64,000 bases of DNA from the NCBI GenBank assembly GCA_963803265.1, contig CAWDLZ010000010.1, forward strand, positions 62,001 through 126,000. Reading direction: 5' to 3'. The position numbers and the translations under genes are program-made. Source of the stretch: CAIKMD01 sp963803265 (GTDB lineage Bacteria; Pseudomonadota; Alphaproteobacteria; ATCC43930; CGMCC-115725). The notes beneath the pieces were generated by a model that saw only the letters and a list, made by a program, of their open reading frames with translations, had not been told where the DNA came from and ran no database searches. How positions within the stretch are numbered: the first letter of the stretch is position 1; each line of letters opens with the position of its first letter. This document shows, piece after piece, positions 53,964 to 63,197 of this stretch.

Positions 53964-55923
53964 TCAACCCGCCAGCGCCAAGGGCGCCGCGTGCGCCGCC
54001 GCAGCCAGCACTTCGGGCGCCGCACTGGCCGGCACGGTGAAGGCGACGGTGGTGCCGACCCCGGGCGCGCTTTCGATCGTCAGCGCGCCGCCATGTCCTT
54101 CGACGTAAAGCTTGCTCAGGTACAAGCCCAATCCCGTGCCGCCATATTTTCGGCTCAAACTATTGTCAACCTGGTTGAAGGGCTCGAGCGCCTTCGGGAT
54201 GTCGTCGGGCGCAATGCCGATCCCGGTGTCGCTAACGGCGACGCGGATGCCCGCGGCCACGCGCTGCGCGGTTACCGCCACAAGACCGCCGCGAGAGGTG
54301 AACTTTATCGCATTGGAGAGCAGATTCAGCATCACCTGGCGCAGGCGGATGAGATCGGCGTCGATGTGCATGATAACCCTCTCGACGCTGCTGTTCAGCT
54401 TGATGCCGGCGGACTCGGCCTGTTCGCGCATCATCCGGATCGCGGTCTCGACCACTTCGGCGATCGAGACCGGCTCGAGCCGCAAGGTCAACTTGCCGGA
54501 CTGCAGCTTGACGCTGTCGAGGATGTCGTTGATGACGTCGAGCAAATGCCGGCCGCTCGCGACGATGTCCGACGCATATTCCTTGTATTTCGGCACGCCG
54601 ATCGGGCCGATCATTTCGCCCGCGATGATTTCGGAGAATCCGATCACAGCATTAAGCGGGGTTCGCAGCTCATGGCTCATATTCGCGAGAAACTGGGTCT
54701 TGGCGCGGCTGGCCGCCTCGGCCTCGTCCTTGGCCTGTTGAAGGGCAGTCTCGCGCTCCTTCAACTCGGTGATGTCGCTGGCGATGACGACGAAGCCGCC
54801 ATCGTTGGACGCGCTGCGCGAGAGCCGCAACCAGCGCCCATCCGCGAGACGCATTTCGCCCTTGGGTTCGACCAGCGCTTCTTCGAGCGGCGCCGGAAGG
54901 GGCGAGCCCTGAGCCAGCTCGCGCGCGCCGGGGAAGAACCGCGTCAACTGCGAATTCGCGATCAGGATGCGCCCGTCGGCATCGACGAGAACGACGCCTT
55001 CATCGGAGCTCTCGATGGCGGCGACGAGACGTCCCTGTGCCGAACGCCGAGCGGCGATCTCGCGCTCCATCATGGCTCTGATGTTGTCGCGCATGATTGC
55101 CATCGATTTCAGGAGCTGACCCAGCTCGTCGCCGCCGGTGGCGGCGATCTCGACATCGAGCTCGCCTTCCGCGATGCGGCGCGCTGCGCGCGACGCGGCG
55201 GCGATCGGTCGCACCATCCGATGGGTAAGCTCGAAGGCGACGAGGGCGCCGAGCAGCAATGCCGCGATCGTGGCTGCCAGGCTGAGCTCGCGATAGGTCG
55301 CGATCGATCGCAAGGCGCTCTCGCGGAATTTGAATCCGTCCTCGGCCGTGCAGCTCGACCAGATTGTCGAAATCGCCAATTACGCTCTTCGCTTGTTGGT
55401 CGAGCGCGGCCGTCTCTTCTGCCCCCTCGCGCCCGACCGAGAGCAATCGACGACGCAGCGTCTCCCATTTCGCGACTTCCGCGGCGGTGGCCTTGGCGGC
55501 GTCCGTGGCGCGCTGCGAAAGCGAGCGGCGTTGCGCGACGGAAATGTTTTCGTCGAGCGCCGCCGCGAGCGTGTCGATCTGCGCGTCGAATTCCAGGCGG
55601 CTCGCGGCGTCTTGCGTCAGCTGGCGTTGGGCTTGCGCCAGTTCCATCGCTCCGAAGTTGGTCAGGGCGAGGCGCGCATAGCTGATCGCCATGAGCGGCT
55701 TGTCATAGGTTTCGACGACGAGCTGGCCCGAGCCCATGACGTTGGTGACGGCATAGGCGCCGAGCAGTCCGGTCAAGGCCGCGAACGCACAAAACGCGAG
55801 CAGGATCTTGCCGCGGATCGTATTGGCGACATCGCCCAGCCGCCGGGCCGAGCCCGCCACGATATCGCGCGCATAGCGCGGGAGCCGGCTGGGCAAAAGA
55901 GCGTTGGTGATGCGCACGGCCAT
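53964..55923 (-). CDS. Sensor histidine kinase with HAMP and PAS domains (frameshifted)
   Basis: Membrane two-component kinase of about 652 residues once repaired. Order: cytoplasmic tail 1-38, TM1 about 40-62 (GKILLAFCAFAALTGLLGAY), a periplasmic helical sensor to about 215, TM2 (LSLAATIAALLLGALVAFEL), HAMP, a PAS domain (ESSDEGVVLVDADGRILIA), then HisKA with NMSHELRTPLNAVIGFSE (H near 416) and HATPase with NLLSNAIKFTSRGG and GTGLGLYLSKL. The N-terminal part (from ATG 55923) and the rest are in different frames; one extra base at about 55350, in GAGCTGC, joins them. No response regulator is adjacent. It lies upstream of the diheme peroxidase on one strand. Confidence 0.88.
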
Positions 55924-55935
55924 CGTGGATCGGCG

Positions 55936-56133
55936 CTAAATCATCGGCCAGGAGAAACCGAACAGCGCGCATCCCCCGACCGGCAAGCCGCAGGCCCATC
56001 GCTCGATCAGCGCCGCGCGCGCGGGAAATGTGCGCGCGCCAGCCGTCGCACCGAGGCCGGAAAGAATGCTGCCGAATACGAATACGGAAAGCACCCCGAT
56101 CACCATTTGTCGCAAAGGCATTATTGTATGCAC
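55936..56133 (-). CDS. Small predicted membrane protein, about 60-65 residues
   Basis: Short ORF with one hydrophobic segment (MVIGVLSVFVFGSILSGLG) and a C-terminal part ERWACGLPVGGCALFGFSWP with two Cys. Start is ATG 56133 or 56121; neither has a clear ribosome site. Its stop is 12 bases upstream of the sensor kinase ATG on the same strand, which is the main reason to consider it real. No homologue recognised. The rest of 55924-56298 is relatively AT-rich and probably holds divergent promoters. Confidence 0.35.
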   Translation of the reverse strand: MHTIMPLRQMVIGVLSVFVFGSILSGLGATAGARTFPARAALIERWACGLPVGGCALFGFSWPMI

Positions 56134-56209
56134 GAGACCGGTAAAGAATCGGTTGGCAAAGGCCTTCGGGACTCGCTTTTTGATTAAGCGCCAAGGGCGA
56201 TTTTAACTG

Positions 56210-56236
56210 TTGCCAAAGATGCTTAGATGATATAGT
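56210..56236 (+). promoter_or_regulatory. Possible sigma-70-like promoter in an AT-rich divergent intergenic region
   Basis: TTGCCA at 56210-56215 and TATAGT at 56231-56236, with a 15-base spacer (short of the usual 17), 63 bases before the membrane-protein ATG at 56299. The surrounding 56160-56270 is visibly AT-richer than the rest of the window and contains two GTTAA copies. Tentative. Confidence 0.2.
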
Positions 56237-56298
56237 TAAAGTTGTTGATCGTTAATGAGGCGAAAGTTCCTATACCGCCTCATATCGCGGAGCGCGTC

Positions 56299-57334
56299 AT
56301 GCGAAAGCTGATGGCTCGGTTTCACCCGATAGCCATTTTACCGCTGGTGGCTCGCCTGGGTTGTCCTCCTCTTCCCCTGGGAGGCGAGCGCCCATGTGAA
56401 ATGGTTCGCGCCCTACGATGTCGCCGAGCAGCCGCGGCCGCTTTCCGTGACGCTCTCGGTCATGTTTTGGCAACCAGTCTCGGTCGCGGTTCTCGTCTTC
56501 ATGCTGGTCTGTATGGTCGAGCGCAGCCGGATCGGCGTGTTGTCCCTGGCATCGATCGAGCGCTTCGGCTCCGTGTTGCGGCCGCGCAGCGGTGATCTTT
56601 ACCGCGCCGGCACCGCCGCGTTCTTCGTCTCTCTTTGGGTACTCGGCAACATCATTCTGACGCCCGAGCTCAAAACCAGCTTGCCGGACATACGCTGGCT
56701 TCAATTCGCGATCGCCGCCGGCATGTTTTGGCGCCCGACCATGATCGTCTCCGCCGCCGGGATCGTCGCGCTCTATGCCTACGCGACCTACATGTACGGC
56801 GTCTTCCACCTGATGGATTACCCGATCTTCCTCGGTCTCGCCGCCTATCTCGGGCTCACCGGCGCCGGCGTCAAAACCGTGTTCAATCTGCGGCCGATCG
56901 ATATCGCGCGCTGGGCGGTGGCGATCACGCTGATCTGGGCGTCGTGCGAGAAATTCGCCTATCCGCAATGGACCGTCCCCTTGCTCGTCCAGCATCCCTC
57001 GCTGTGCATGGGATTTTCCGTGCCCTACTACATGAACGCGGCCGGGGTCGTCGAATTCAGCCTGGGCTTCGGCTTGCTGTGGAGCCCGCTCGTGCGCCGC
57101 CTCTCGGCGATCGTCCTCGCCGCGATGTTCACCAGCGCCATCTACACTTTCGGGATCATCGACGCGATCGGCCACATGATGATCATCGTCACGCTCGTCA
57201 CCATCGCCGTCAACAACGCGCCGGCGCCCCGCCAGCCGGCGCTGGCGCCGCCGCTCTATGGCGCGGCGCTGGCCGCGGTCATCGCGGTCTATTGGGGTGG
57301 GCACGCGCTGTTCTTCGGCACTACGATCTGGTAA
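56299..57334 (+). CDS. Exported multi-pass membrane protein of unknown function (frameshifted)
   Basis: ATG 56299 (GCGGAGCGCGTC upstream) opens a signal-like segment, MRKLMARFHPIAILPL. The frame then changes, and WLAWVVLLFPWEASAHVKWF follows after one extra base near 56349. The mature N-terminus would be HVKWFAPYDVAEQPRPLS after A-S-A. Seven or eight hydrophobic helices follow to the stop at 57334, for a repaired length of about 344 residues. The conserved-looking block RWAVAITLIWASCEKFAYP, the later SLCMGFSVPYYMNAAGVVE and several His and Cys recall DoxX-like or metal-handling membrane proteins, but I do not recognise the family. It is divergent from the small ORF and sensor kinase. Confidence 0.7.
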
Positions 57335-57361
57335 CCATCCGGTCCGCGGCGGCGCGGCGCT

Positions 57362-58699
57362 TTAGCGCAATCCCTGGGCGCCCAGAAGATTCGCTCCGTC
57401 CATGCGCGCGCCTTCCAGTCTTCCGTCGGTAAAGATCGCGGCCTGGAGGCTGGCGTTGCGGAGATCGGCGTTGGTCAAATTGGCGCCCGAGAAATCGGCG
57501 CCGTCGAGGCAGGCATGCTGAAAATCGACGCCGGTAAGGTTGGCCCGGGCAAATCTTGCGCGTGCGAGATTGGATCGGACGTCGATCTTGGCGCCGCGCA
57601 CCGACCGCACTGGTGTGAGATTGGCCCCGGTCAGATCGGCCCCATTGAGATGGGCGCGAGGCAGCTTGGCGCCGCGCAAATCCGCATGTGCCAGCACCGC
57701 TCCTCTGAGATCGGCTGACGCTAGATCGATCATCGCCATCGTTGCCCCGGCGAAATTGGCTCGCGCCAACTTGCCGCCGGTGAGGACGGCCAAATCAAGC
57801 GTCGCACCGTCGAGCCGCTTCCCGCTCAGATCGACGTTGCTCAAATCGGCGCGCTCGCCTTTTTTGCCGTGGCTGTCGACCCAGGCGGCGTGGCGGTCGA
57901 GCACATCGGCGATTTCCGCGTCCGACGGCGTCATGTAGGCAGCCCGGAGCACGTCTTTCAGCTCCGCGGAGTGCAGTGCGCCATCATCGAAAATGGCGCC
58001 CCGAATATCGGCGCCCTGGAAATCCGCGCCGCGAAGTATGGCTCCCGTGAGGACCGCTCCGTGCAGGTCCACGCCGCTCAGCTTGGCATAAGAGAGGTTC
58101 GCGGTCTCAAGCATGGCCCCGGTGAAGTTAGCGTTGCGCAAATCTGCGCCCTGCAAATCCGCGCGCCGCAAGACCGCATCCGTGAACTCGGCGCGCAAGA
58201 CCGTGCTCTCGACCATTTTCGCGCCCGAGAGGTCGATGCCGCGCGCTTCGACCGCGGTGAGATCGGTGCGCCGATAACGCCTGTTCATCTCTGGCGCGGC
58301 GTTGGCCGACTTGGGTGGCAAGATAATTTCGCTCAAATTGGCCTCGGCAAGCACCGCCCTATTGAGCTGTGCGCCGCGAAAGCTGGCGCCGCGCAAATCG
58401 GCCGCCGACAGATTGGCGCCGTTGAGGTTCGCTAAGGTCAGATCGGCGCCGACGAGGGTCGCCAATCTCAGTCTGGTCTCTTTGAAGTTCGCCCGCTGCA
58501 GCCGGGCTTCGGTCAAGTTGCCCTGCGACAGGTCCCAGCGACTAAAATCGCGCTCGGATAGATCATAATTGGCAAGGTTGGCTTTTTGTCCGTTCGGACG
58601 GCGGGTGAGAAACTGCTCGTGAAGCAGCAGCACGGACTGGAGCTGACTCTGTTCTAGGCGCAATCCTACCTCGGGGTCGCGAGAGTCGCGGGACGCCAT
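57362..58699 (-). CDS. Pentapeptide-repeat protein, two beta-helix blocks
   Basis: 445 residues made largely of tandem A(D/N)LxX repeats, which fold as a square right-handed beta-helix. Block one runs from about 40 to 235 (LANYDLSERDFSRWDLSQGN onward), with an irregular insert near 130-145. A helical linker at about 238-270 (AYMTPSDAEIADVLDRHAAW) is followed by block two to the C-terminus. There is no signal or membrane segment, so it is cytoplasmic. Functions in the superfamily range from DNA mimicry to scaffolding; none can be assigned here. The DNA itself is not a tandem repeat, since codons vary. An inverted repeat, GCGCT at 58700-58704 and AGCGC at 58710-58714, lies right at the start. 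Confidence 0.9.
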   Translation of the reverse strand: MASRDSRDPEVGLRLEQSQLQSVLLLHEQFLTRRPNGQKANLANYDLSERDFSRWDLSQGNLTEARLQRANFKETRLRLATLVGADLTLANLNGANLSAADLRGASFRGAQLNRAVLAEANLSEIILPPKSANAAPEMNRRYRRTDLTAVEARGIDLSGAKMVESTVLRAEFTDAVLRRADLQGADLRNANFTGAMLETANLSYAKLSGVDLHGAVLTGAILRGADFQGADIRGAIFDDGALHSAELKDVLRAAYMTPSDAEIADVLDRHAAWVDSHGKKGERADLSNVDLSGKRLDGATLDLAVLTGGKLARANFAGATMAMIDLASADLRGAVLAHADLRGAKLPRAHLNGADLTGANLTPVRSVRGAKIDVRSNLARARFARANLTGVDFQHACLDGADFSGANLTNADLRNASLQAAIFTDGRLEGARMDGANLLGAQGLR

Positions 58700-58919
58700 G
58701 CGCTAGCTAAGCGCCGGGACCATTAACGGAGCATAAATGCTCAGCGAATATCTGCCGTTCCGCGCGGCATCTCGAGTGACGGGGGTGAGTCGTGCCGCTA
58801 AAGACCGCTCGGCCCGTCGGGAGGCCCAAGCGGAATTAGGCGGCCGCGCCGCCGCTATTTACCCCCATTCGCGAAGGAAGGTATGATGGCGGGCGAAAAG
58901 CCAGCGAGTTGATCACCGG

Positions 58920-58944
58920 ATCCGGGCCGAAAGCATCCGGGCCG
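58920..58944. repeat. Short direct repeat upstream of the MFS gene
   Basis: ATCCGGGCCG occurs twice, at 58920-58929 and 58935-58944, a 15-base period, in the leader just before the ATG at 58960. It could be an operator or chance. The rest of 58700-58959 shows no gene. Confidence 0.4.
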
Positions 58945-58959
58945 CTTAGGGAGAATGAA

Positions 58960-60364
58960 ATGTCCTATCGCGCCACCGCGGCGGATGCCGAGACCTATCC
59001 GTCGCTCGGCACGGCTTGGTACGGGCTCATCTGCTTGCTGTTGTGCTATTTCGTATTCTATGTCGACCGCAATATTCTGACGCTTCTGGTCGCCCCGGTG
59101 CGCCGCGATCTCGGCATCAATGACACGCAGATGGGTATTTTGCAGGGGATTTCCTTCTCGCTCTTCTATGGCGTCATGGGACTCCCCTTCGGCTGGGCGG
59201 CCGACCGGCTGAGCCGGCGCAATCTGCTGGTCTTCGGCATCGCGATCTGGGGCTTGAGCCACCATCGCCTCGGGTTTCACGACGACTTTCACCCAGCTTA
59301 TCATCACCCGGATGGGGCTCGGGCTCGGCGAAGCCTCGCTGCTGCCCGCGGCCTTTTCGCTCATCTCGGACTATTTCCCCAAGGCGGTGCGCGGACGCGC
59401 GGTCGGCGCCTTCGGCATCGGCGGCTTCGCCGGCATCGGCCTTTCCTACATCATCGGCGGCGCGGTGCTGGCCTCTTTTCGCGGCGTCGATACGGTGGCG
59501 CTGCCAGTGATCGGCGAGACCTCCCTCTGGCACGCTGCTTTCATCGTCGTCGGCAGCGCCACGGTCATCCTCGCGATTCTTATCTCGACCGTCCGCGAGG
59601 CACCGCGCCACGCCTCTGTGGCCGCGGCCGTCGCTGCCGGCGCGGCGGCCCAGGAATCGTTCTGGCTCCATCTCAGAGAGAATTGGGTCAGCTTCATCTG
59701 CGTCGTCGGCGCCTATTGCTGCGTCGGCATCGTCGCGATCGGCTGGTTCGCCTGGATTCCGAGCTATTTCATCCGCGAGTTCAAGATGGCGCCGGCGGTC
59801 GTGGGTCTGCAGGTCGGCTGGGTCACGACCATCAGCGGGGTGCTCGGCGCGGTGACCGGGGGCTACCTCGCGGACTGGTTCATGCGACGCGGGGTGAAGG
59901 GCGGCAAGATGCCGGTCTTGCTCATCCTGTTCCTCGCCTGGGTTCCGTGCGCACTCGCGATTTGGCTGTTCGATAATCCGACCGTCTCGCTCGTCGCGAT
60001 GTTCGTGTTCACCTTCGCCGACGGCATCGGCCTCCAGCAATACGGGAATGTCGTGCAGGAGATGTTCCCGAGCCATTTACGCGCGCGCTCGATCGCGGCG
60101 TGGATCGTGTGCATCAATTTCCTCGCCTATGGCACTGGCCCGCTGGTTTACGGCCTCGCGACCGATTACGTCTTCCCCGGCGACAGCGGCTTGCGCTATG
60201 CGCTGGGCATCGTCTCCTTGCCGGTGATCGCATTGGGTCTCGCTTTCTCGTGGTGGGGTCGCAAGCCTTATGACCGCAGCCGGCTCGCGGTCGATCCGAC
60301 GCTCGATATCGATCGCGCTTGGATCGGCGTCGGCGGGCTGGTCTATCAATCCGGCAAGCCGTGA
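58960..60364 (+). CDS. MFS transporter, spinster-like (frameshifted)
   Basis: Twelve-helix carrier, about 467 residues when repaired. ATG 58960 follows AGGGAGAATGAA. The first part reads CYFVFYVDRNILTLLVAPVR, the spinster-type DRxxL motif, up to FGIAIWGLS. The second part, TIASGFTTTFTQLIITRMGLG onward, is in the next frame; one extra C near 59260 joins them. Later motifs RMGLGLGEASLLPAAFSLIS and KAVRGRAVGAFGIGGFAGIG are typical of the family. First gene of an operon with a GMC oxidoreductase, a 2OG oxygenase and a Rieske oxygenase, so it probably imports their substrate. Confidence 0.87.
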
Positions 60365-60375
60365 GCGGACGCGCC

Positions 60376-62065
60376 ATGGAACTCGATTACCTCATCGTCG
60401 GCGGCGGCTCCGCCGGCAGCGTTCTCGCCAACCGCCTCTCGGCGCGCGGCGCCAACCAGGTGCTGCTAGTCGAGGCGGGCATGGACACGCCGCCAGGCAA
60501 GGTGCCAGCCGACATCCTCGAGACGTTTCCGAAAGCGGCGCTCAATCCCGCGTACAAATGGATGAAGTTGCTCGCCTATACCCAATCGCTGCGGCGGAAT
60601 TACCTCCACCCTCTGATGCCCGTCCTCTACGACCAGGGCAAGGTGATGGGCGGCGGATCGAGCATCAACTTCCAAGCCGCCAACCGCGGCGCACCCGCCG
60701 ATTACGACGAATGGGCGGAGCTCGGCGCGACCGGCTGGGGCTGGAGCGACGTCCTGCCCTATTTCCGGAAGCTCGAGGACGACGCCGATTTCGATGGGGA
60801 GCTACACGGCAAGGGCGGGCCGCTGCCGATCCAGCGCATGCGACGCGAGGAATGGAGTGGCTATTCCGAGGCGATCGCGCGCGCGCGCGAGACGGCGCAG
60901 CTCCGTTACCTCCCGGACCAGAACGGCCCGTTCATCGACGGCTATTTTTCGGCGACGCAAAACAACCAGCGCGGGCAACGCGTGTCGGCCGCCATCGCCT
61001 ATCTGAGCGACGAGGTCCGCCGCCGGCCCAATCTGCGCATCCTGTCGCAAAGCCATGTCCAGGGATTGGTCTTCGAGGGCCGCAAGGTGGTGGGCGCGAC
61101 GGTCGAGACGCCGCACGGCGTCGAGAGCGTTCGCGCCAAGGAAATCATCCTCGCGGCCGGCGCGGTGCATTCCCCCGCGATGCTGATGCGGTCCGGCATC
61201 GGCCCGGCGGTACAGCTCTCGGCGCTCGGCATCAAGGTTCTGCAGGATCTACCCGGCGTCGGCGAGAATCTGCGCGATCATCCCGGCGTCGGCATCATGG
61301 CCTATGTGACGAGCGGCGCGCGCGTCGAACATGGCGACCCGGCCCTTGCAGATATCGTTCCGCTATTCCTCGCAGCTCGAGAACTGCCCGCCCACCGACA
61401 TGTTCACCGCGGCCTTCTGCCGCGGCGGGTGGCATGGCGTCGGGCGGCGGCTCGGCATGGTCGTCACCTGGGTCAACAAATCCTTCTCGGCCGGCCGCGT
61501 CGGCTTGCAAAGCACCAACGCGCACGACGAGCCCAAGGTGGAGTTGAATTTTTTCGACGACCAGCGCGATCTGACGCGGCTCAAGAGCGGCATGCGCTTC
61601 ATCGCTTCGCTGTTCGACGAGGCGCCGCTCCGCCAGGTCACGCGCACGCCCTTCGGCGCGCGGCTGTCGCAGCGCTCGCGCGCGGCCAACGCCGTGAATT
61701 TCAAGAATTACGTCACGATGGGCGCGGCGGGAATGCTGCTCGATGGCCCGGGACCCTTGCGCGATGCGATCATCCGCAACAAGATCACCGAAGGCCCCGA
61801 TCTTCCGACCATGCTCGGCGATGACACGCTGCTCGAGGATTTTGTGCGGTCAACGGCGATGGGGATCAAGCATCTCTCTTGCACCTGCCGCATGGGCGGC
61901 GAGGCCGATCCCAAGGCGGTCACGCTTATCGACGGAACGGTCAAGGGCATCGGCGGCTTGCGCGTGGTCGATGCTTCCATCATGCCCAGCCTGCCGCGCT
62001 GCAACACCAATCTGACGACGTTGATGATCGCCGAGAAAATGTCGGACAAGATCCTGGCGTCTTGA
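60376..62065 (+). CDS. GMC family FAD-dependent oxidoreductase (frameshifted)
   Basis: FAD alcohol dehydrogenase or oxidase of the glucose-methanol-choline family, about 562 residues when repaired. The N-terminal FAD motif is YLIVGGGSAGSVLANRL, with the GMC signatures GKVMGGGSSINFQAANRG and ILAAGAVHSPAMLMRSGIGP. The C-terminal half, SFRYSSQLENCPPTDMF through IKHLSCTCRMG and PRCNTNLTTLMIAEKM, is in another frame from about 61335 because of one extra base. The usual catalytic His-His/Asn pair lies in the CTCRMG and NTNLTT regions. Start ATG 60376; GTG 60361, overlapping the previous stop, is in the same frame. Confidence 0.88.
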
Positions 62066-62076
62066 AGGAGAGTTCC

Positions 62077-63186
62077 ATGGTGGAAACGATCAAAGACGAC
62101 GAGGTCGGGCTCTACGCGGATTTCGACAATCGCGCGCGCCGCGCCGCCGTGTTGGCAAAGCGCCGCTCGCCGCAAACGGTGCCGACCATCGATTTCACGG
62201 CCTATACGAAAGATGGCGGCTTCGACGACAGGAAGCGCGTCGCGCTGGCATTGCGCGCGGCGTGTCTCGATACGGGCTTTTTCTATCTGGCCAATCACGG
62301 CATATCCCAGGCGGAATTCGATGTCGCCCATGCCTGGGGCCGGGTGTTCTTCGAGCTGCCGCGCGCGGAGAAGGCGAAGCTCGACAAGAGCACGCATCCC
62401 GCCCGGCAAGGCTGGATGCCGGTTGGCGGCATGAATCCGGAGGCCAATCCGGACAAGGATGCCGATCAGAAGGAGACCTTCGTTCTGCCGCGCGATTACC
62501 TTCCGGGCGAGGCGAGGGGCGAAAATCCAACCGTCGGCAACGGCAACTGGCCCGAGCCGCGGCTTATGCCGGGCTTCAGGGAATTCATCGAGGCGCACAT
62601 CGCGAAGCGGATCGCGATCGGCCAGCGTTTGTGCCGGGCGCTCGCGCTGAGCCTCGATTTGCCGGAGGATTATCTCGACGCGGCACACCGCTATCCGAAT
62701 TGCCAACTCACCTACAACTACTATCCGCCGCTCGACCCGGATACGGTAGGGCGCACCCAATGGGGCATCTCGCCGCATACCGATTACGGCAGCTTCACGC
62801 TGCTGTCGCAAGACGCGCTCGGCGGGCTCGAAGTGCGCACGGCCTCGGATGAGTGGATCGACGTTCCGCCGGTCCCCGGCACCTTCGTCGTCAATATCGC
62901 GGATCTCTTCGTACGTTGGACCAACGGGGTCTATCGATCGAGCCTGCACCGGGCCTCGAATTTCAACACCAGCGGCCGCGCGCGCATTTCATTGCCGCTC
63001 TTCTTCAATCCCCACCCGAAGGCGCGGATCGAGTGCCTGCCAACGTGTCAGGGTCCGGGCAATCCGGCGAAGTACGAGCCGGTCGAGGCGGGACCCTATG
63101 TGAGATCGCTGCTCGAGCAGTCCTATCGCACCGGCAGGCCGGGTGTCGCGCAAAGGACGATCGAGGAACGATTCAAGACGCTTTAG
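62077..63186 (+). CDS. 2-oxoglutarate/Fe(II) oxygenase, isopenicillin N synthase family
   Basis: 369-residue cytoplasmic oxygenase using 2-oxoglutarate, O2 and non-heme iron. N-terminal DIOX_N domain with TVPTIDFTAYTKDGG and CLDTGFFYLANHGI. The iron ligands are H234 and D236 in SPHTDYGSFTLLS and H291 in RSSLHRASNFN, and the co-substrate is held by R303/S305 (RARISLPLF). ATG 62077 has AAGGAGAGTTCC upstream. It sits 11 bases after the GMC gene and 11 before the Rieske oxygenase gene, clearly one operon. Substrate unknown. Confidence 0.92.
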   Translation: MVETIKDDEVGLYADFDNRARRAAVLAKRRSPQTVPTIDFTAYTKDGGFDDRKRVALALRAACLDTGFFYLANHGISQAEFDVAHAWGRVFFELPRAEKAKLDKSTHPARQGWMPVGGMNPEANPDKDADQKETFVLPRDYLPGEARGENPTVGNGNWPEPRLMPGFREFIEAHIAKRIAIGQRLCRALALSLDLPEDYLDAAHRYPNCQLTYNYYPPLDPDTVGRTQWGISPHTDYGSFTLLSQDALGGLEVRTASDEWIDVPPVPGTFVVNIADLFVRWTNGVYRSSLHRASNFNTSGRARISLPLFFNPHPKARIECLPTCQGPGNPAKYEPVEAGPYVRSLLEQSYRTGRPGVAQRTIEERFKTL

Positions 63187-63197
63187 GGAGGCGAATC

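Noticed and set aside
57362..58699. CRISPR-like or DNA tandem-repeat array
   Set aside because: The periodicity is at the protein level (five-residue A(D/N)LxX repeats) with varied codons; no identical DNA repeats with regular spacers are present here or anywhere else in the window.
3217..62065. Programmed ribosomal frameshifting as the explanation for the many broken genes
   Set aside because: The affected genes are unrelated, the sites share no slippery heptamer or following structure that I can see, and relatives of these families are not known to be recoded. One shift is of opposite sign.
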